Notes: a model not told the origin generated them from the letters alone. Counted from the stretch's first letter, positions 39,715-53,059 are shown. The stretch is DNA of 64,000 nt from Baylisascaris procyonis (GCA_037389465.1 JAZARR010000266.1:1488001-1552000); one strand, 5' to 3'. Numbers and translations: made by a program.

Positions 39715-42399
39715 GCCTCAATTACAAAATTCATCATAACTTGCATATGATATAAAAATGCTGGCATACTGTTAAGAGATAGGAGAGGAGGGACCTCTCA
39801 GGAAAGACTTCTTTCAGAGACAAGGCCGAACTTCTTGTCGTGGCATTTGCTGTGAGTGCTCTACAGTCTACCTCAAGTGCACAATAGGGATGTTTTCGAT
39901 GGTTACTAAGCGAAAAGAAAGAGTTACGGCTTAATAAGCATATCGGCTATCTGATTACCTTTATCTCTCTTTCGTTTAATTTCATTAACCTCTATTCAAT
40001 CGAACGACAATTTCTTCTAAGATAGTCATTCATTTTTACTTCCTCTAATTTCTCGTCTATTGGTAAAAAAATGCATAACAGCCGAGCATCGTTGGCAAAC
40101 ATGAGCCTTTATAAATTGCATCAAGAGGGATGATGAAACCCATTAAGAATGAAAATAAAGGAAGATTAACCTCTTGTTACAAGCCTAATTTGACGCGACG
40201 TATAGGAAAGAGTCGCTCGCAGTGGTCTTCTTAAAATATTTGTTTTTGTTGCATTTTTTTCATTAACCTAAGCATCAGGACTCGCGGTTTTGTGAATTGT
40301 TTAATTATGTGATGCCAAAACCTTTCCAAATCAATTGCAGGTAATCTACCTCTTCGGTTATTTTTTCTATAATTTTCCGATCTTTCCGCTTTGTCTTCTT
40401 TGGTTTCCTTCCCGAGCTCTGAGGTGGTTCAGTATGTTTTCTTCTTCTCCTTCACTAGCCTTTTCTTGAAATGTTTTACTACTTGTTATTCTTTTTCAAA
40501 AGAAGTTTGTTTTGGCGATAGTTTTACGTTAAAGGATCCTCGATATGGGCTACAAGTTTTTGTCAGTTCGCGACAAAGTATGCAAGTATTACCAAATCTT
40601 CAATAGTTTGGCTAAATGTCCTTGAGTCATCGTAGCATGGTGATCTTGCTTTCGGTTGCACCATCAGGAAGGGTGTAAATCTGAACGATGAAATGAAGTT
40701 TGTAATCGTGCTCATCAAACCAGCAGATGCTATTGCGCGCCGAAAATTAGAAATCAGTCGCAGCAAAATATTCCATGTTTTCGCGAAATTGATGCTCGCA
40801 CGAGCACTTTAGCAACTCTTCGACTTCCACTTGATCGAACATTTAAAAAATATTAACATACTCTGCCACAAAATGCAATCCGACGAATAGCCAAGTGGAT
40901 GCTTGGTTTTGGCTCAATTTAAACGTGAATAACTCTTTAGAACTCGCTAAAAGAATTTCAAATTCATATAGATGGTAATCCTATGTAGCACATTATACAA
41001 ATCATTATAGAATATGCATCGCTACAGGCAAAAAAGTAGTTCGTATGATCAGCGCGATAACCACCTGGGGAAGGCAGCAGGTGAATGAGATAAATACTGC
41101 ACAATATTATTGCGAATTCCCATCCCGTGTCACTGATTATTGCAGATATGGAATTCAGAGATTCTATTTGTTTATTTAATTCCGCTTCAATTCACAAAGG
41201 GAACCACGAAAGTGACTAATTGGTGTCGTAGATTCCTCTTATATGGAGTCCAACCGTCATTATGCGATGCCTACCATGTGTTGCGCCTTATCGGTTCATC
41301 ACTTAAACTTTGCGGAACACTAATGAGTAAATAAACTGCGGTTGTGGATTGCTGTTATTTAATGCATATTAGTCACATTTAGTTAACTGTTTCATTTGCT
41401 TATTGCTGATTTGTTTTGTGCAGCTAATCGCCGATTTTCTGCACAGCTTAACATCTTGTTAGGTCATTTTTCCATTCTTCCTCTCTCTAATCCTTTTTGC
41501 GTCTCGTTGCCTCCCGAGTCTATTTCTCATCATTTGCAGTCCGTATTTCTTTCTATTCTTTAAAAAAACACTGATATTTATTGAAGTGAGTGCTGTTAGC
41601 GGTCATTATAGACCATCATGGGGACAAATTTTCTGTGGAATCTTCAAATAAACCTCTTGCCAAACATTCAAGGTCTCCAGCATGTGAAATCATTCTGTAG
41701 CACTAAATTAATGCTGAAACGCTCAGAGAGCTTTTATTTTCTCTAAGCGTCTTTGTGAGCCATTTACAATCGCATTCTTCCCGCTTATTCTTATCCATTT
41801 CTCTTTCTTTTCTGATAGATGAATCTTGTTTATGGGCCTCATGAACAGAATTGTTAAGAAAACCTCTAAGTTCTCGAATACTGGTGTTTTTCATGTACTG
41901 CTTGAATTACTCGCGTGTTCGAAGTGCCTTACATTCAACGCAACACATACGCACATCCTTTCGTCATAATGAGCTACATAACGTAAGATTGCAAAAGTAA
42001 ATAACGACAGTCTAATGCAGCGTCGAGAGAAGAGTATTTTTGTGTTTATTGCCTTACTTTGTTAATGAATTTCGGAAAGAGTCATCGTTCACCGATCCGA
42101 TGTTCTGGCAGCGAAGCAGGTGGCCAGCATTGTCGTTGGTAAAATAGTTGAGAAAATCTAAACGAGTAGAGGGATATATTCCGTGGTTGCACTAAATATC
42201 GGTTCTGTTCGCAGACGCTACAATTTGATGCCTTTGAAGATTTTTTTTAAATGTTCTGAGGTTTTCAAACAAAAATAGCAGGAAAGTTGAATATCAAAAG
42301 TACTGAGGTAAAAATTCATCAAAGAGTCGAGGGACTAGCATGTTTATTTGCTTTTTGTCCTCAGAAACGCACTTAATGATGCATGGCTGCATTTCAGGT

Positions 42400-43075
42400 G
42401 CCCAGTGTTTTAGGTGACCATCCGATGAAGCGAATCAAGTGAAATTTACAGGTTTTCGTGAACGAGTTATTTTCACACCCCAGTAATAACAGTCTAGCCA
42501 TCGATTTCGTGATTCTGTCTTCAAATTGCTCCCAGCTGAAATTTTTGGACAGATCAACTGACGTTGCCACGGAAATATGCTTCGTGAAGACGTCCTTGCA
42601 TAAATTCATAATCATTGTTTTGGAGTTCGAAGTCGATTTCAAACTCAGCACTCACCTGAGCTGAAGCCAGAAAATTTAAGCGCAAGTTGAAAGCCATATT
42701 GCAAGCAAACAGATTTCAGCTTCCTTCGGTTGGATCATGAAAAAAAAATGGATAAACGATGCGTGTTGAGGATTTTTGTAGCGGCCTGACCAATGGAATA
42801 CACTAATTCGCACATTTTTCGCACGGATTTAGATTGGCAACAGTACCTTCACAGATTCTCTAAGAAACATCAACAGTTGCTGATAACATTTCACCTTGCC
42901 TCTGAAATAAAGGTCTTTATTCATATTGCCTGCCGATATTTAAATTCTGCTATTCACTTCATCAAGGAATTGCGCCGCCGAATCGTTGAAACGGCTTGTA
43001 GCACTCATTCTCAGATCCTCCTTAATGCTCTTATGAATTTGAAGTTTTTGCTGTTGAATTTCTTCACTTCAGGAT
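42400..43075 (-). other. Coding-like fragments, possibly gag-like
   Basis: On the minus strand a frame from 43072 reads SEEIQQQKLQIHKSIKEDL then MSATSRFNDSAAQFLDEV before a stop. A second, after an acceptor CTGGCTTCAG near 42660, reads FEIDFELQNNDYEFMQG then LHEAYFRGN before a stop. An overlapping frame has SWEQFEDRITKSMARL. Composition is protein-like, but frames shift every 100-150 bases, which fits a decayed element. The gag guess rests only on order and style; no zinc knuckle was found. Confidence 0.25.
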
Positions 43076-46000
43076 GAAAAGTTCGCCGTTAAACTATGCT
43101 GCACAGCTCTAAAGAATCTTTTGAGCATCCGTTTTGACTATGCCCTCACTGATGAAATTTGCACAGCTCACAAGGTCATGCAAACTTCACCAATTGTCAT
43201 CTTTTGCAATTTGAGAGCCAGATGACAGCCAAAAACTGTGTTCCCAACTCGCTAACATATAACATCGTTAGCCTACCCGAAAACTTTTTGTGAGAGTGGC
43301 GCATACTGCAAGGTTGACCTACTACAATGACATGCGCCTTCTAATATTAGTTTCGAAAAAGAGTTTTAGTCGGTGATTAGACATGAGAATTTCGTTTCTT
43401 AAAGATTAGTTTGCAGAAAGTTAACAAATTCAGAGCTGCGCAAAGAGGCGGTGATGGTATGCACCTTTGCACCCATACGCTGAAGAGCTCAAATTACCAT
43501 TTTGCAGAAAAATTTACTCAATAATGCTATCATATTTTAAGCAACTAGACCACTCCTGCAAATTTCTGCAAATACTCGCCATTTCGATCTTCATGCTTCT
43601 CGTTCGGTCGGAAATTTTCTTCCATTGCAACCTTTAAGCATGTCCAAGCCATCTAATCCGCTCGAAATTGATGGATCAGTTAGAACATCGGCTTAACGAC
43701 GAAACTACCATACAACCGAGTTTCACAATTCTGATTTCAGTGGTTCCTGAACTCATATTGCTGTTCAGTAACTGAGTAGAGCACATACACATACATAAAC
43801 AAATGCATGACGGTGCCGTACTGAGTTTCACAAATACAAATTTGCAGAATGTGTGAACTGCAAGTGCACTTTGTTGCGAAAAAGCAAAATGAAAAACGTG
43901 GATTCGAAGCAATATGGTGGTTTGAAACACCTCTAGTGTCCATAGAATTCAAAGGATCACCAACAACATTTCCGTCGATAAGTTTGAATGAGATCACCAA
44001 CTCAAAGAAATCGTAGCAGGCACTTCGCCTACATCAAGCGATAGCTAGACAAGACGCAAACAGAGCGATGATCATTTGTGCACGATCATTTGCCAAGTTA
44101 TGCTAGGCGGACTTCCTGTAAGTGGGCAGAACTTTATTACAACGCAACCAAGGATGGATCCGTGTTGCCATGGATGCTTCCAAGCAGCCTAACAAGAAAA
44201 TGTTTTCATACCGAAAGGATTTTGCAAGATTTTCAACTATTTCCTCAAACGGTCGTTGTCCTCCTGTGACCGCAAACAGACTGCGAACCATGCAGAATGA
44301 CGCCCACGACGGTTCACTCACAAACCAGAACATCTACATGAACATTCAAAAAAAGGAAAAGTCTTAAAGTTCTTATTCACTGATCGTCCGGTTACAGAAA
44401 GCCTACTCATTCAGAAGACACAGTCATGCCGCGAATCCGAGATTAGAACACGACTTCCTTCACGATTCCTAAAAAATGTGGTCTCTCACTTCGAGATTAC
44501 ATCAGTAATGTCATCTTTTATCACAAACAGAAAAATTACATAGGCAATAGCAAAAACAGATAAATACTCAGACAACTACAAAGTGAAACGGCGCCATTAC
44601 GATGTGCGAACGGCGCAGAATTGCTGACACATAATTGTCACAAATATTAAATTATCCAAATCGCCGACGAGTGGCAATTTTCTCCCATTCATTTTACCTT
44701 TGTCTAAAGGTTTTCGCTGACCTCAGTCGTAAGGAGAACTTCAGCTTCAGTTTGCCCCTCAAGCTCTGCAATTGTTGCCTCGCCTCTTGCTTTATCTTAG
44801 AATAGAGTAGCACAAGTGAAAGATCGCTTCAGCTAAGACTTCAACTCCAAGTTGCCTTGCTCGTGATAGAAGCTCATATCATAGATGACGACAAGCTGAT
44901 AACTCCTATGTAATTTGCTCAGAGGGCTAATCGTATCGCTAATTGCAATATTTAGCATCCATAAAGATATTATTTAATATAAACACACTAATTAGATCTG
45001 TTTTAAACCTGGTGAGAATTTTTGGCGTAGAGATAGCAATTAGTTCCGTCGCAAGTGTACTGAGCATTAAGTTCATCCAATGTGCTTTCTTTAGTATCAA
45101 TGGAAGGCTAATTAATGGCCTTCAGTAATTAGAAGTCAGAGAACTTACATCGCAACATAACATTATTGCCTTTTCTTTTCTTCATTTTCTTTTTCTTTTT
45201 GCTCAGCACAAGATACAAATGGGTGTCTTATGAGGGAAAAACATGAACAAGGCTAAGTAATTAGCAAATATCGGTTCTGTTTGTGGGAACGTCACAAAAG
45301 TCTACAGAGAGTAATTTAGTTGGCTTCAAAGAGAGCACGGACATTTTAGTCCGATCGCTCTGGGATGTTCTTTGCGAGGAGAATTTACCTCTTCCAAATG
45401 TTCCTAGTTGTTTCTATGGTGAATGAATGACCTCGACAGGCCAATGAATTATAGATAGGGGACCATTTCGCTCTCTTTAAAAGCAATTGCACGTGGCCTA
45501 CTTATGCCATCATGAACCTTGCCGAGATGCAGATGCACAGTGACGGCGGGCTGATTCGACTACACCGCCAGAAACAATTCGTCCCTTGACTATATGCGTG
45601 CATTGTCGTCGAATGCTCCTTGCGAAACTCGAAGTAGTCTGTCTGAAATCATGGTTTCGTTACATGTCAACTACTCTTTGAAAAAGGTTACAGGTGATCG
45701 AATGGTGAGTGGTAGGTCCAATAATAATTTTGTTGATCGGTCAATTCTCCTCATTATACAGCTGTAACGTTATCGCAGTACCTCATTTTCAGGAATGGAT
45801 TTTCTTCTGAAAACATATTTTATGGTCCTCTCAGGCTAGGAAAGTGTCTTCAGTAAGCTCAATCTGTATATTCCAGCAAATGCCGGTGAGCTGCCATTTC
45901 CACGTTTTGATCTGCATTTGTAGACGGTTCGATCGTCAAGTCGACAGCGTTGTTGGCTTGAAGTTATTTAGCGAATATATTATTTAGCTTTGAAAACGGG

Positions 46001-46476
46001 CATTCTGCAGTGTTCTTGGTCTCGTTCGACTTCAATTTGGACATATCCGCACCGTTTCGTGTATAGGGCAGCTTTTTCTATAATGAACATTTAACAAATT
46101 TCTTCTTATGCAGCATGTGGCAGGGCACTTACCACTAGACTCATTGAAGTGACTTTAGTAGACGCAATATATGAACCATATATTGCCGCACTCCTTTGCG
46201 GTTGGTGGCTATCGATGACGTTCGAAAAACATTGCTCGCTAGTTCGACATACGAATGTGATCAACTCGGTCACACAATCACACTTATTAAAGAGATAAAC
46301 CAGAAAAGCAAACGTGTTTGCAGCAAAGTTGGAACGAGAGCACAAACTTCTGATTTATTTTATTTGTTTATTCATTTCAACGATTTCAAGCAAGAAATAT
46401 TCAAGAAGTATGTCAGCACAAACAGTAACAGAAGCCAACACGTTCGCCAAGGCACAATCCTGGCGAAGAAACATTC

Positions 46477-46478
<2 letters not shown>

Positions 46479-46531
<53 letters not shown>
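46479..46531. repeat. (TA)n microsatellite
   Basis: About 26 TA units, followed by an imperfect TGTATATATACATA tail. Open frames spelling poly Tyr-Ile across it are artefacts. Confidence 0.95.
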
Positions 46532-46544
<13 letters not shown>

Positions 46545-47316
46545 CTGCTAATAAATATTTGGCCAAGGCACAACTGGAAACTTAAAAATGTCAAAAAGTG
46601 ATATGCCTCACTCCCCAACGATGAGCCAAGTGCGATATAATTTTTGATAAAACGCTACATCCATCATCTACAGTTTCCCACACTCTTTTCCCAATGCATC
46701 TGTCCGATAATTTGCGCAATGTATCGAATAGATGAGAGAAACAGAAGTAGAAACTGCCAAAATTCTTCTATCGCATAATCACGCGAAAGAGACGAAACAA
46801 AATTCTAGCAAGAATAGCTGTTTTCTAAAGTAAATGTCCTCTTGCTTCTCTCTTACTTAATCCGCAGTTATCACCCCGAATAATAGACTCTTCTTTAAAT
46901 TTTTCTATGCAAATGCAAAAATAACACCTCTAAAATGCGTAGTCATACACCTGTGTCATATGGATCCTCATTTGCAACAATCTATAGGCCCTTCTTCTGT
47001 GAGAATTAATACAGTCTTACAGGCTTTTTCCATTGGTGGCGCGAAAAGTTCAGCTGCCCTAATTTTTCCACATGCATACCTTCATCGTTAAAATCACTGC
47101 TCCACAGTCCCCCCCCCCCTCACATCACCTGCAATGCTATGATCATGATAGCTGGGTAGGCATAAACTTCACTCCAAAGCAAAAGAAAAAAAACAACGTT
47201 AAGTCCTCCATTGCTCCAATGCGCTTCAGGTTCTTTCTTGTTTTTAAATAATTATAAATAAAAGCTTTCATAGGAATTGTTTGAAAATTTTTCAATAATG
47301 CGCCTTCGTTTCAAAT

Positions 47317-47470
47317 TCATTCCTCCATAGCAGCAGCCATTCTCTCTTGTTGCCTTTGTTCACGTCGTTGTGCTTTCAGAATTTTGCGTGCTTTTTTCTT
47401 CGACATTTGCCGCAATGAAACGACACTTGTTTTAGTGGCTTTCGGTTTCACCTTATCACTTCTTTCATTC
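47317..47470 (-). CDS. C-terminal exon of a small, very basic protein (or 57-residue ORF)
   Basis: After an acceptor GACTTTTTCAG the minus strand encodes about 50 residues ending in a stop at 47317. They include NERSDKVKPKATKTS, LRQMSKKKARKILKAQ and RREQRQQERMAAAMEE, a Lys/Arg-rich run predicted to be helical. The same frame is also open upstream from ATG 47487 (MGDFF), so a short intronless protein of 57 residues is possible. The SKKKARKI core and the basic coiled tail recall small nucleolar or ribosome-biogenesis proteins such as ALB1, but the match is too short to name. No upstream exon was found. Confidence 0.45.
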
Positions 47471-48219
47471 CTGAAAAAGTCTCCCATATTAGTGTTGCGA
47501 AGCAGCAATTGGTTGGGAGACAGCACAAAGTTTTGCACATATCACAACTCCTTCTCCAGCTATATCTTAGATAATCGGATGACAAAACAACCTTGCCATT
47601 AAAATGTTGTTAGTAACTCAGTCCAGGCGATTCACTAACCGTGCTCGTAACGCTTTAACGTCAGCTAAGCTTTATCGCTGCTACTCGAAGTTCCAACCAT
47701 CTAGGTACTGAAGGTGTTAATTTCGTTTGAATAAACGGACCAACAAATAACGTATATTCGAAAACAGCCCTATACAGTTACGTTACAATAACGTAAAGGC
47801 TTATAAGTAGGCACTCACTGCTCTCCGTTGAATGCAATTCACTCACTTATCACTTCTTTCGTTTTACATATAAACATCATAAGATCTCGTACGCATGATT
47901 ACCTTGGAGGTTTGAAGAAAATCAAAGTCAGAAAATTGCTAACCAATCAGTAGAAGATTTGTCCACATAGAAGTACCAACATTTACCACAGTATTCCTAT
48001 ATTACATTACTTCGCGCCTTAGAAAATAGCAGCATAAGAGAATCTTTTGTAACCTCTATGCATCACATGACGTCTTTTGGGAATTAGAGACCAAGTTACT
48101 TTATAGGTGTTTATAAAAGAGTAGAACAACTTTTGAATTTTTGGATTCCATAAAGGTGATTGATCCTGATATGATTTCATGAGAAAATCACCGGATTCGG
48201 CTTAAATTCCCTTTCGATA

Positions 48220-48587
48220 CGCCACCGATGCGTACGCACATTATATCAATGAAGCCAAAACCTCTGCAGAAATCATGCGCGGAGATTTCGCTCAAGAGCC
48301 AGCTATAGTCAACCCCGGAAAAATTGTCGCATATTTATTGCTTTTGACAAAATTGGAAAAGAAGAATGCGATGCCGAATGAATGCCCAGCATCGAAACGG
48401 TTCAAGACCAAACCTTCTCAGCTCCCAGCGATGATAGAAAATAAAACTTTTAAGACTTATTATGTTTTCATTCAACAGGACAACAACAACTTCTACTTAT
48501 TTTAGCGCTTTCCGCGTCATTCAAGAGAAGCATGAGTTCGAACCAAACATTCAAATGCTCTTGATGGACCATCAGCTGAAAGTCGAG
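48220..48587 (+). other. Coding-like stretch of uncertain strand
   Basis: On the plus strand a frame from about 48219 reads ATDAYAHYINEAKTSAEIM, then FAQEPAIVNPGKIVAYLLLL and NECPASKRFKTKPSQL. A second block, 48507-48587, is bounded by TTATTTTAG and GAG|GTAGGC and reads AFRVIQEKHEFEPNIQ then MLLMDHQLKVE. No donor for the first block matches the phase of the second. The complementary strand over the second block is also open after a TTTCAG. Neither reading is a recognised family. Confidence 0.3.
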
Positions 48588-50127
48588 GTAGGCAATATAC
48601 AAGCTGCTCAAAATTTATGAGAGACCGGGCAAAGACCAATTCCTGGAAATACAGTCTTCGCCGAAAACAAAAATTTTTTTCAATAAACAACAAACCCTTT
48701 CTGTTTGTCGTAGAACTGAAGCGGCAACTCAGTCCTCCTCAACTTTCCTTCGCGAACAATTGGCATCTTTTTTGGTGGGCCCTCTTGTGCTTCATCTGTG
48801 CACATCCTCTCAGATACCACTTCACTAGATGGTTCCTTAAATGATCAATTTGTACTGGGCAAATAATCAACTTCAAGAACAAATGTGGCAACAAGTGGAC
48901 GCTTCCCGAAATCAAATTTCACCCTCGAGATGGATCACTACCATCAAAACTACTTAGTGATATCTAGTGGATTTTACAGGAGCACAGTGTGTTATTTTTT
49001 GAGGAAAATGACAACAAATGTGTGAGTCCATTCTGCAAGTGATCGAATACTGAAGTAATATAATCATATAAGAATATCTGAGTAATCGATACCAACTCAA
49101 CTTTCCTCATTACGATGTTATGCCAATTGATCAATCAATTTGGCTGAGATCTTCAATTGGCTTTTGTCAATGCCAATATATTAATGTAATAGCTACAGCT
49201 CCATTCAAAATACTACAATAGGCAATAGTGTACGACAGACCAACATTACTAATAACGAATGGATTGATAAACCGAGAAGTTCAAGCACTCCCAATGATAA
49301 ATAAATAACGAATAGTGAAGGAGGTATTTTCGAGCAACAATTCCATTATTTAATTTACGATAAGATGAAATTCATTTAACATTCCAACTGATGGATGGGT
49401 GGAGTCATAAGTCTCGATGATGGAACTTCGTTCAATCTCAACAGGTGAATGAGACGACCATGCAAATGCACATATAAAAATGTAGAGAAATTGATCGCCA
49501 TTCAAACCTTTTCAACTTTATGTTCCTTTGAAAGTTTTTTAAATATTCCACTGTCGACAGCAACATCAGCAATTTTCAATTCGTTGCTTTTCTTCTTGAA
49601 GATCCTATCAGTTTTTTTTCGACTCAATTTTACGTGATATTTCGCAATATTCTGAAATTTTTAACTGATTACGTCAATGTTTGAGACAACGTAAATATTT
49701 TATTGAACAAATTGTGCATTGCATTAATAGAAATTGTTTCGTTTGGTAGCGTCTTTCTTAGAAATATAAAATGATAGTGGTGTTAGAAATGAGTGGTCGG
49801 CAATTTTTGAGAGTGCCAATGCCATGAATGTGCAAGAAATTAGCGAATCGTTTATATCCACAGCGCTGTCAATAACCTCCACTGTGCATAGAGAATTAGA
49901 AATAAAGGAACAAAGAAAAAAATGAATCATAAAAACGCAACTTTTAATTAGCTTTTTCGAGGTTCTTATACGACTTTCGAATGAATATGCTCGTTATTTA
50001 AAAGCCAAAAAAAGAGAAGAAATCTTCACTATACCAAAACATCCGATAGAAAGTTTTATGTCATGTTGAAATCTCATGATGCATTCGTTGACGAGTGATC
50101 TATTGTGATAAATGAGTTCTTTTGATT

Positions 50128-50575
50128 TCGATCATCTTCACTTTTCCCAGTAAGAATAATACCACCTAAATATTCCGCCACCTGCGGGATACCTGCCACC
50201 ATGATATCCGTGGCTTTCTGAAAAAAAAGCTGGCGCTAACGCTATACCAAATGGCAAACGATTATAACCGAACAATCCTCATTTCGTGTTTACTGCTAGC
50301 AGCTCCCTGGAAATGCCATCTTATTCGACCTGTAGGTAGGGCATCCGAGTGAGGCAACTTCGAAAATTTCTCCCCTCCCTGGAGTGCCTGGCACAGGCGC
50401 TCGAGCTCTGGCATGGGATACAAATCAATCACGAATCTGTCCTTCAATAGCACAGACACGAATTTTATTATTCGACTTCTTTGCTTTCACGATCGAGGCA
50501 CCACATGCTCAGCGCTCGATGGGGCTTTGAACTCCCATACCCACGTGACGAGTCAACTCCACAGACTGAACATTG
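50128..50575 (-). pseudogene. Decayed Ty3/gypsy reverse transcriptase relic (second copy)
   Basis: Reading leftwards on the minus strand: a finger-like VKAKKSNNKIRVCA after an in-frame stop, then another frame with DLYPMPELERL and LQGGEKFSKL, then NTK, a stop, GLFGYNRLPFGIALAPAFF, a one-base shift, and QKATDIMVAGIPQVAEYLGG ending IILTGKSEDD. These follow the RT order (YPMP, GGxxFSKLDL, LPFGIxxAPxxFQ, AGIPxVxxYLDDIIxTG). The catalytic DD is replaced by GG, and there are at least two frame changes and two stops. It is clearly dead. RNase H and integrase were not recognised to the left, nor gag/protease to the right. Confidence 0.8.
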
Positions 50576-51554
50576 CATGACAAACGCTAGTGGTGATGAT
50601 TTCCGAAACAACCTGTTAATGAGAAACCTTTTGTGATTGAATGAGCTCTTATTATCTCGGTCACCCTCAATTTGTCTAACTAGTCGTCTTGCTCACATTT
50701 GTTTTGATCTTGCTCTGATCTCTCCCCTTTTGGATTATGATTTGCCTTAGAGGCCATAGCCGAAGATATAAATAGGCTGCGATCTTGTTTGCTAATCAGT
50801 GTGTGCTTTCTTATCATCTTGTGGTTATTGTTGCTCGTTACAAACGAATTTCGTTTATTTCATTGTGGTTCCTCAGACATCAGAAACGGTCATAGCATTG
50901 GTGCAAACCAAAAATTTCCGGTTTTATAAAATCACGAGGAAGAGACTCTTCTCTAGCCGAAGCATATTGCTCCCCGCGTTGATTTCGACTCGAAGGCTGC
51001 CAGATCCAAAACACGAAAACCTCCCCTCATAAATTATACGAAATAACTTCGACTTACTATTTGGAACTTGGAGGGTCAGGTACATTTTGAATATGTTACA
51101 AAAATTTGCAAAGTGATTCCCCCATAATGAAACCTGTTCCAATATCATTTCTCTGATATTCTAATCAGCCAATCGCATAAGTCAGCCAGTCGCACTTTTT
51201 ATTAATACTTACCTATGAGGTTCCCTTACTAAAATGAATGCAAGATGCACATGCCGTAACAACACCTTGCACAAGCTTCGCTTCCTTTACGGTAGTCTTT
51301 ACCGCAACTGGTGAATTGTGTAATGAAAACAATTTCATTACACAGAACAAATGGCTTCATTTCTCAGAATTTCACATCTCAACAAAATAAAGATCGACAA
51401 GTTTTTTTCTTTTCTTCAGTTCATCAAAAACGTCGTCATCAAAATAATTAAAAAATTCAATTAAGATTGGTACAGAATAGAAAAAAAACTCACTCTGCCG
51501 AGGTTTCTGCATCGTCCCATTCCAAACAAATCTATAAAACGCCTCCAAATAATA

Positions 51555-51908
51555 TCAACAAAAACTATTAAAAATAAGCACAACAGCAATCGAGCCAGCA
51601 GCTGACCGTTTTAACTCCACATTATCAATGATGAATAAATCCTCACAGCATTCAAATGCGAGCTCTTTAACAATCAAAATAGGCCAGGATCGGCAACTCA
51701 AGGCAAGAACTTGCTGTTGCTGCTTGGAAGGTGGGAAGATCCTCGTTCGCCCTCGTGTCACCAGCATAATACCACTGCAGGGAATGTCTTTTGCAGGAAT
51801 CTGGCCTGACATCTGCAGTGAGAATAAATAAACCGACACCGACAAATTTCCAATTTCAGATAAAATCACGGGCAAAATACCCTTCTTCAGCGGAAGGTAT
51901 ATGTGCAC
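51555..51908 (-). other. Unassigned 117-codon open frame
   Basis: Open on the minus strand with an acceptor-like CTCACTGCAG just before an internal ATG (51818). From there it reads MSGQIPAKDIPCSGIML and, later, ECCEDLFIIDNVELKRS. A second frame over the same exon-like block also reads plausibly (LPTFQAAATASSCLELP) and stops at 51671-51669. Which frame, if any, is used cannot be settled by eye. Confidence 0.2.
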
Positions 51909-52636
51909 AGTTTCAGTGACTTTTTATTAGTTTATAAAGTTCTCTCCCATCACCTAGGCGATATATACAATCTTCTTGGAATCGCTCATAAGACCCTTTG
52001 AGATTGGCCTGGACATATCACCATTTCCCCTTCCTCTATGTTACGAAAGAGGATCTTTTACTAAAGATGACCCTCAACTCTGATAATAAAGGATAAGAAT
52101 GCTCTATCCATTTACATATGCCACGCATGTGAAACAAATCCACAGTGCCACAAATAAACCATGGCCAATATCTTCGAAACAATGTGTCTATTTCGTTCCG
52201 ATGTCTACTCCAATTACAGCTTGTAAGTGTACTGTCCAAAATTGTGGAAACGGTATATTCAAAACCGATACAACTCAAAGTTCACCAAACAAGGAAACTT
52301 TTTTATTGCGCAGAAAAGGCAAAACAATGCGTTCCAAAGAATATCAAATAACAACGCAAATAAAGCAAAATTACTGCTCACAGTGAAAAGAAATCACCAC
52401 AAAAAGTGAAGAACCGGTTGATAACAGAATCATAAAATAAGTAACTCAAATATTTCGCATTTACATTTGATCCGTCCGCCTGTTTTGATAAGTCGATTGA
52501 GGACGGAAAACAGAGATGATTCGATTGAGAAATAACAAGATGGATTATGATCAAACAGCGATTAAAGCGTTGATCGAATGCAAACACACAAAATAAACTT
52601 TACTGAATGCTCACAGTTGAGCTATGATACTCAAGC

Positions 52637-53059
52637 TTATAATTTAAACATCCAAAAAACCGGATAAGAGCAGCTGAGACATGATCGTAATAACTTTTGC
52701 TGTTGGAAGAAGCTCCTGATTAAGAAAGGAAATACCGGAAGCAATACCAAAAATAGTGATTGGTTTTGGTGGTGGAAGTATTTTTTTAATATTTGTAGCA
52801 TTTGTTTCAATATTACTTCTGTGATAAATGATCCTTTTAATTCAAATAATAAGTATGCAAAATGCAGAAAAATGAATCCAACTAGAAAAGCCACCTGCCC
52901 ATTCAAACAATTTTGAGCACATAAAAACTGCACCTCCACCTTCATGTACATGGAACAGAAAAATAGAGAACACGAAACAAAGAAAATGACCACCAAGATA
53001 ACATCCAATTCGAAACTCTTCCGTATAAACTTAAGAAATGGAAGAGGATCCTGCAACAC
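52637..53059 (-). other. 140-codon hydrophobic open frame downstream of ABCF1
   Basis: Starts at ATG 53059, 254 bp beyond the ABCF1 stop, on the same strand. It encodes a Phe/Leu-rich protein with several potential membrane spans (LDVILVVIFFVSCSLFFCSM and VAFLVGFIFLHFAYLLF). The region is pyrimidine-rich on this strand, which inflates Phe/Leu/Ser and suppresses stops, so it may simply be ABCF1 3' flank. No family was recognised. Confidence 0.25.

Larger units (their letters stand above)
38760..47300. other. 8.5 kb without a recognised host gene
   Basis: This stretch holds a possible solo LTR (39437-39714), a (TA)n tract (46479-46531) and coding-like pieces at 42.4-43.1 kb. Scattered open frames of 60-95 codons occur on both strands (for example 44333-44103 minus). 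None shows a recognisable domain with consistent splice sites. Confidence 0.5.

Noticed and set aside
44078..44367. Three overlapping open frames on both strands
   Set aside because: No family, contradictory strands and no matching splice phases. Likely compositional.
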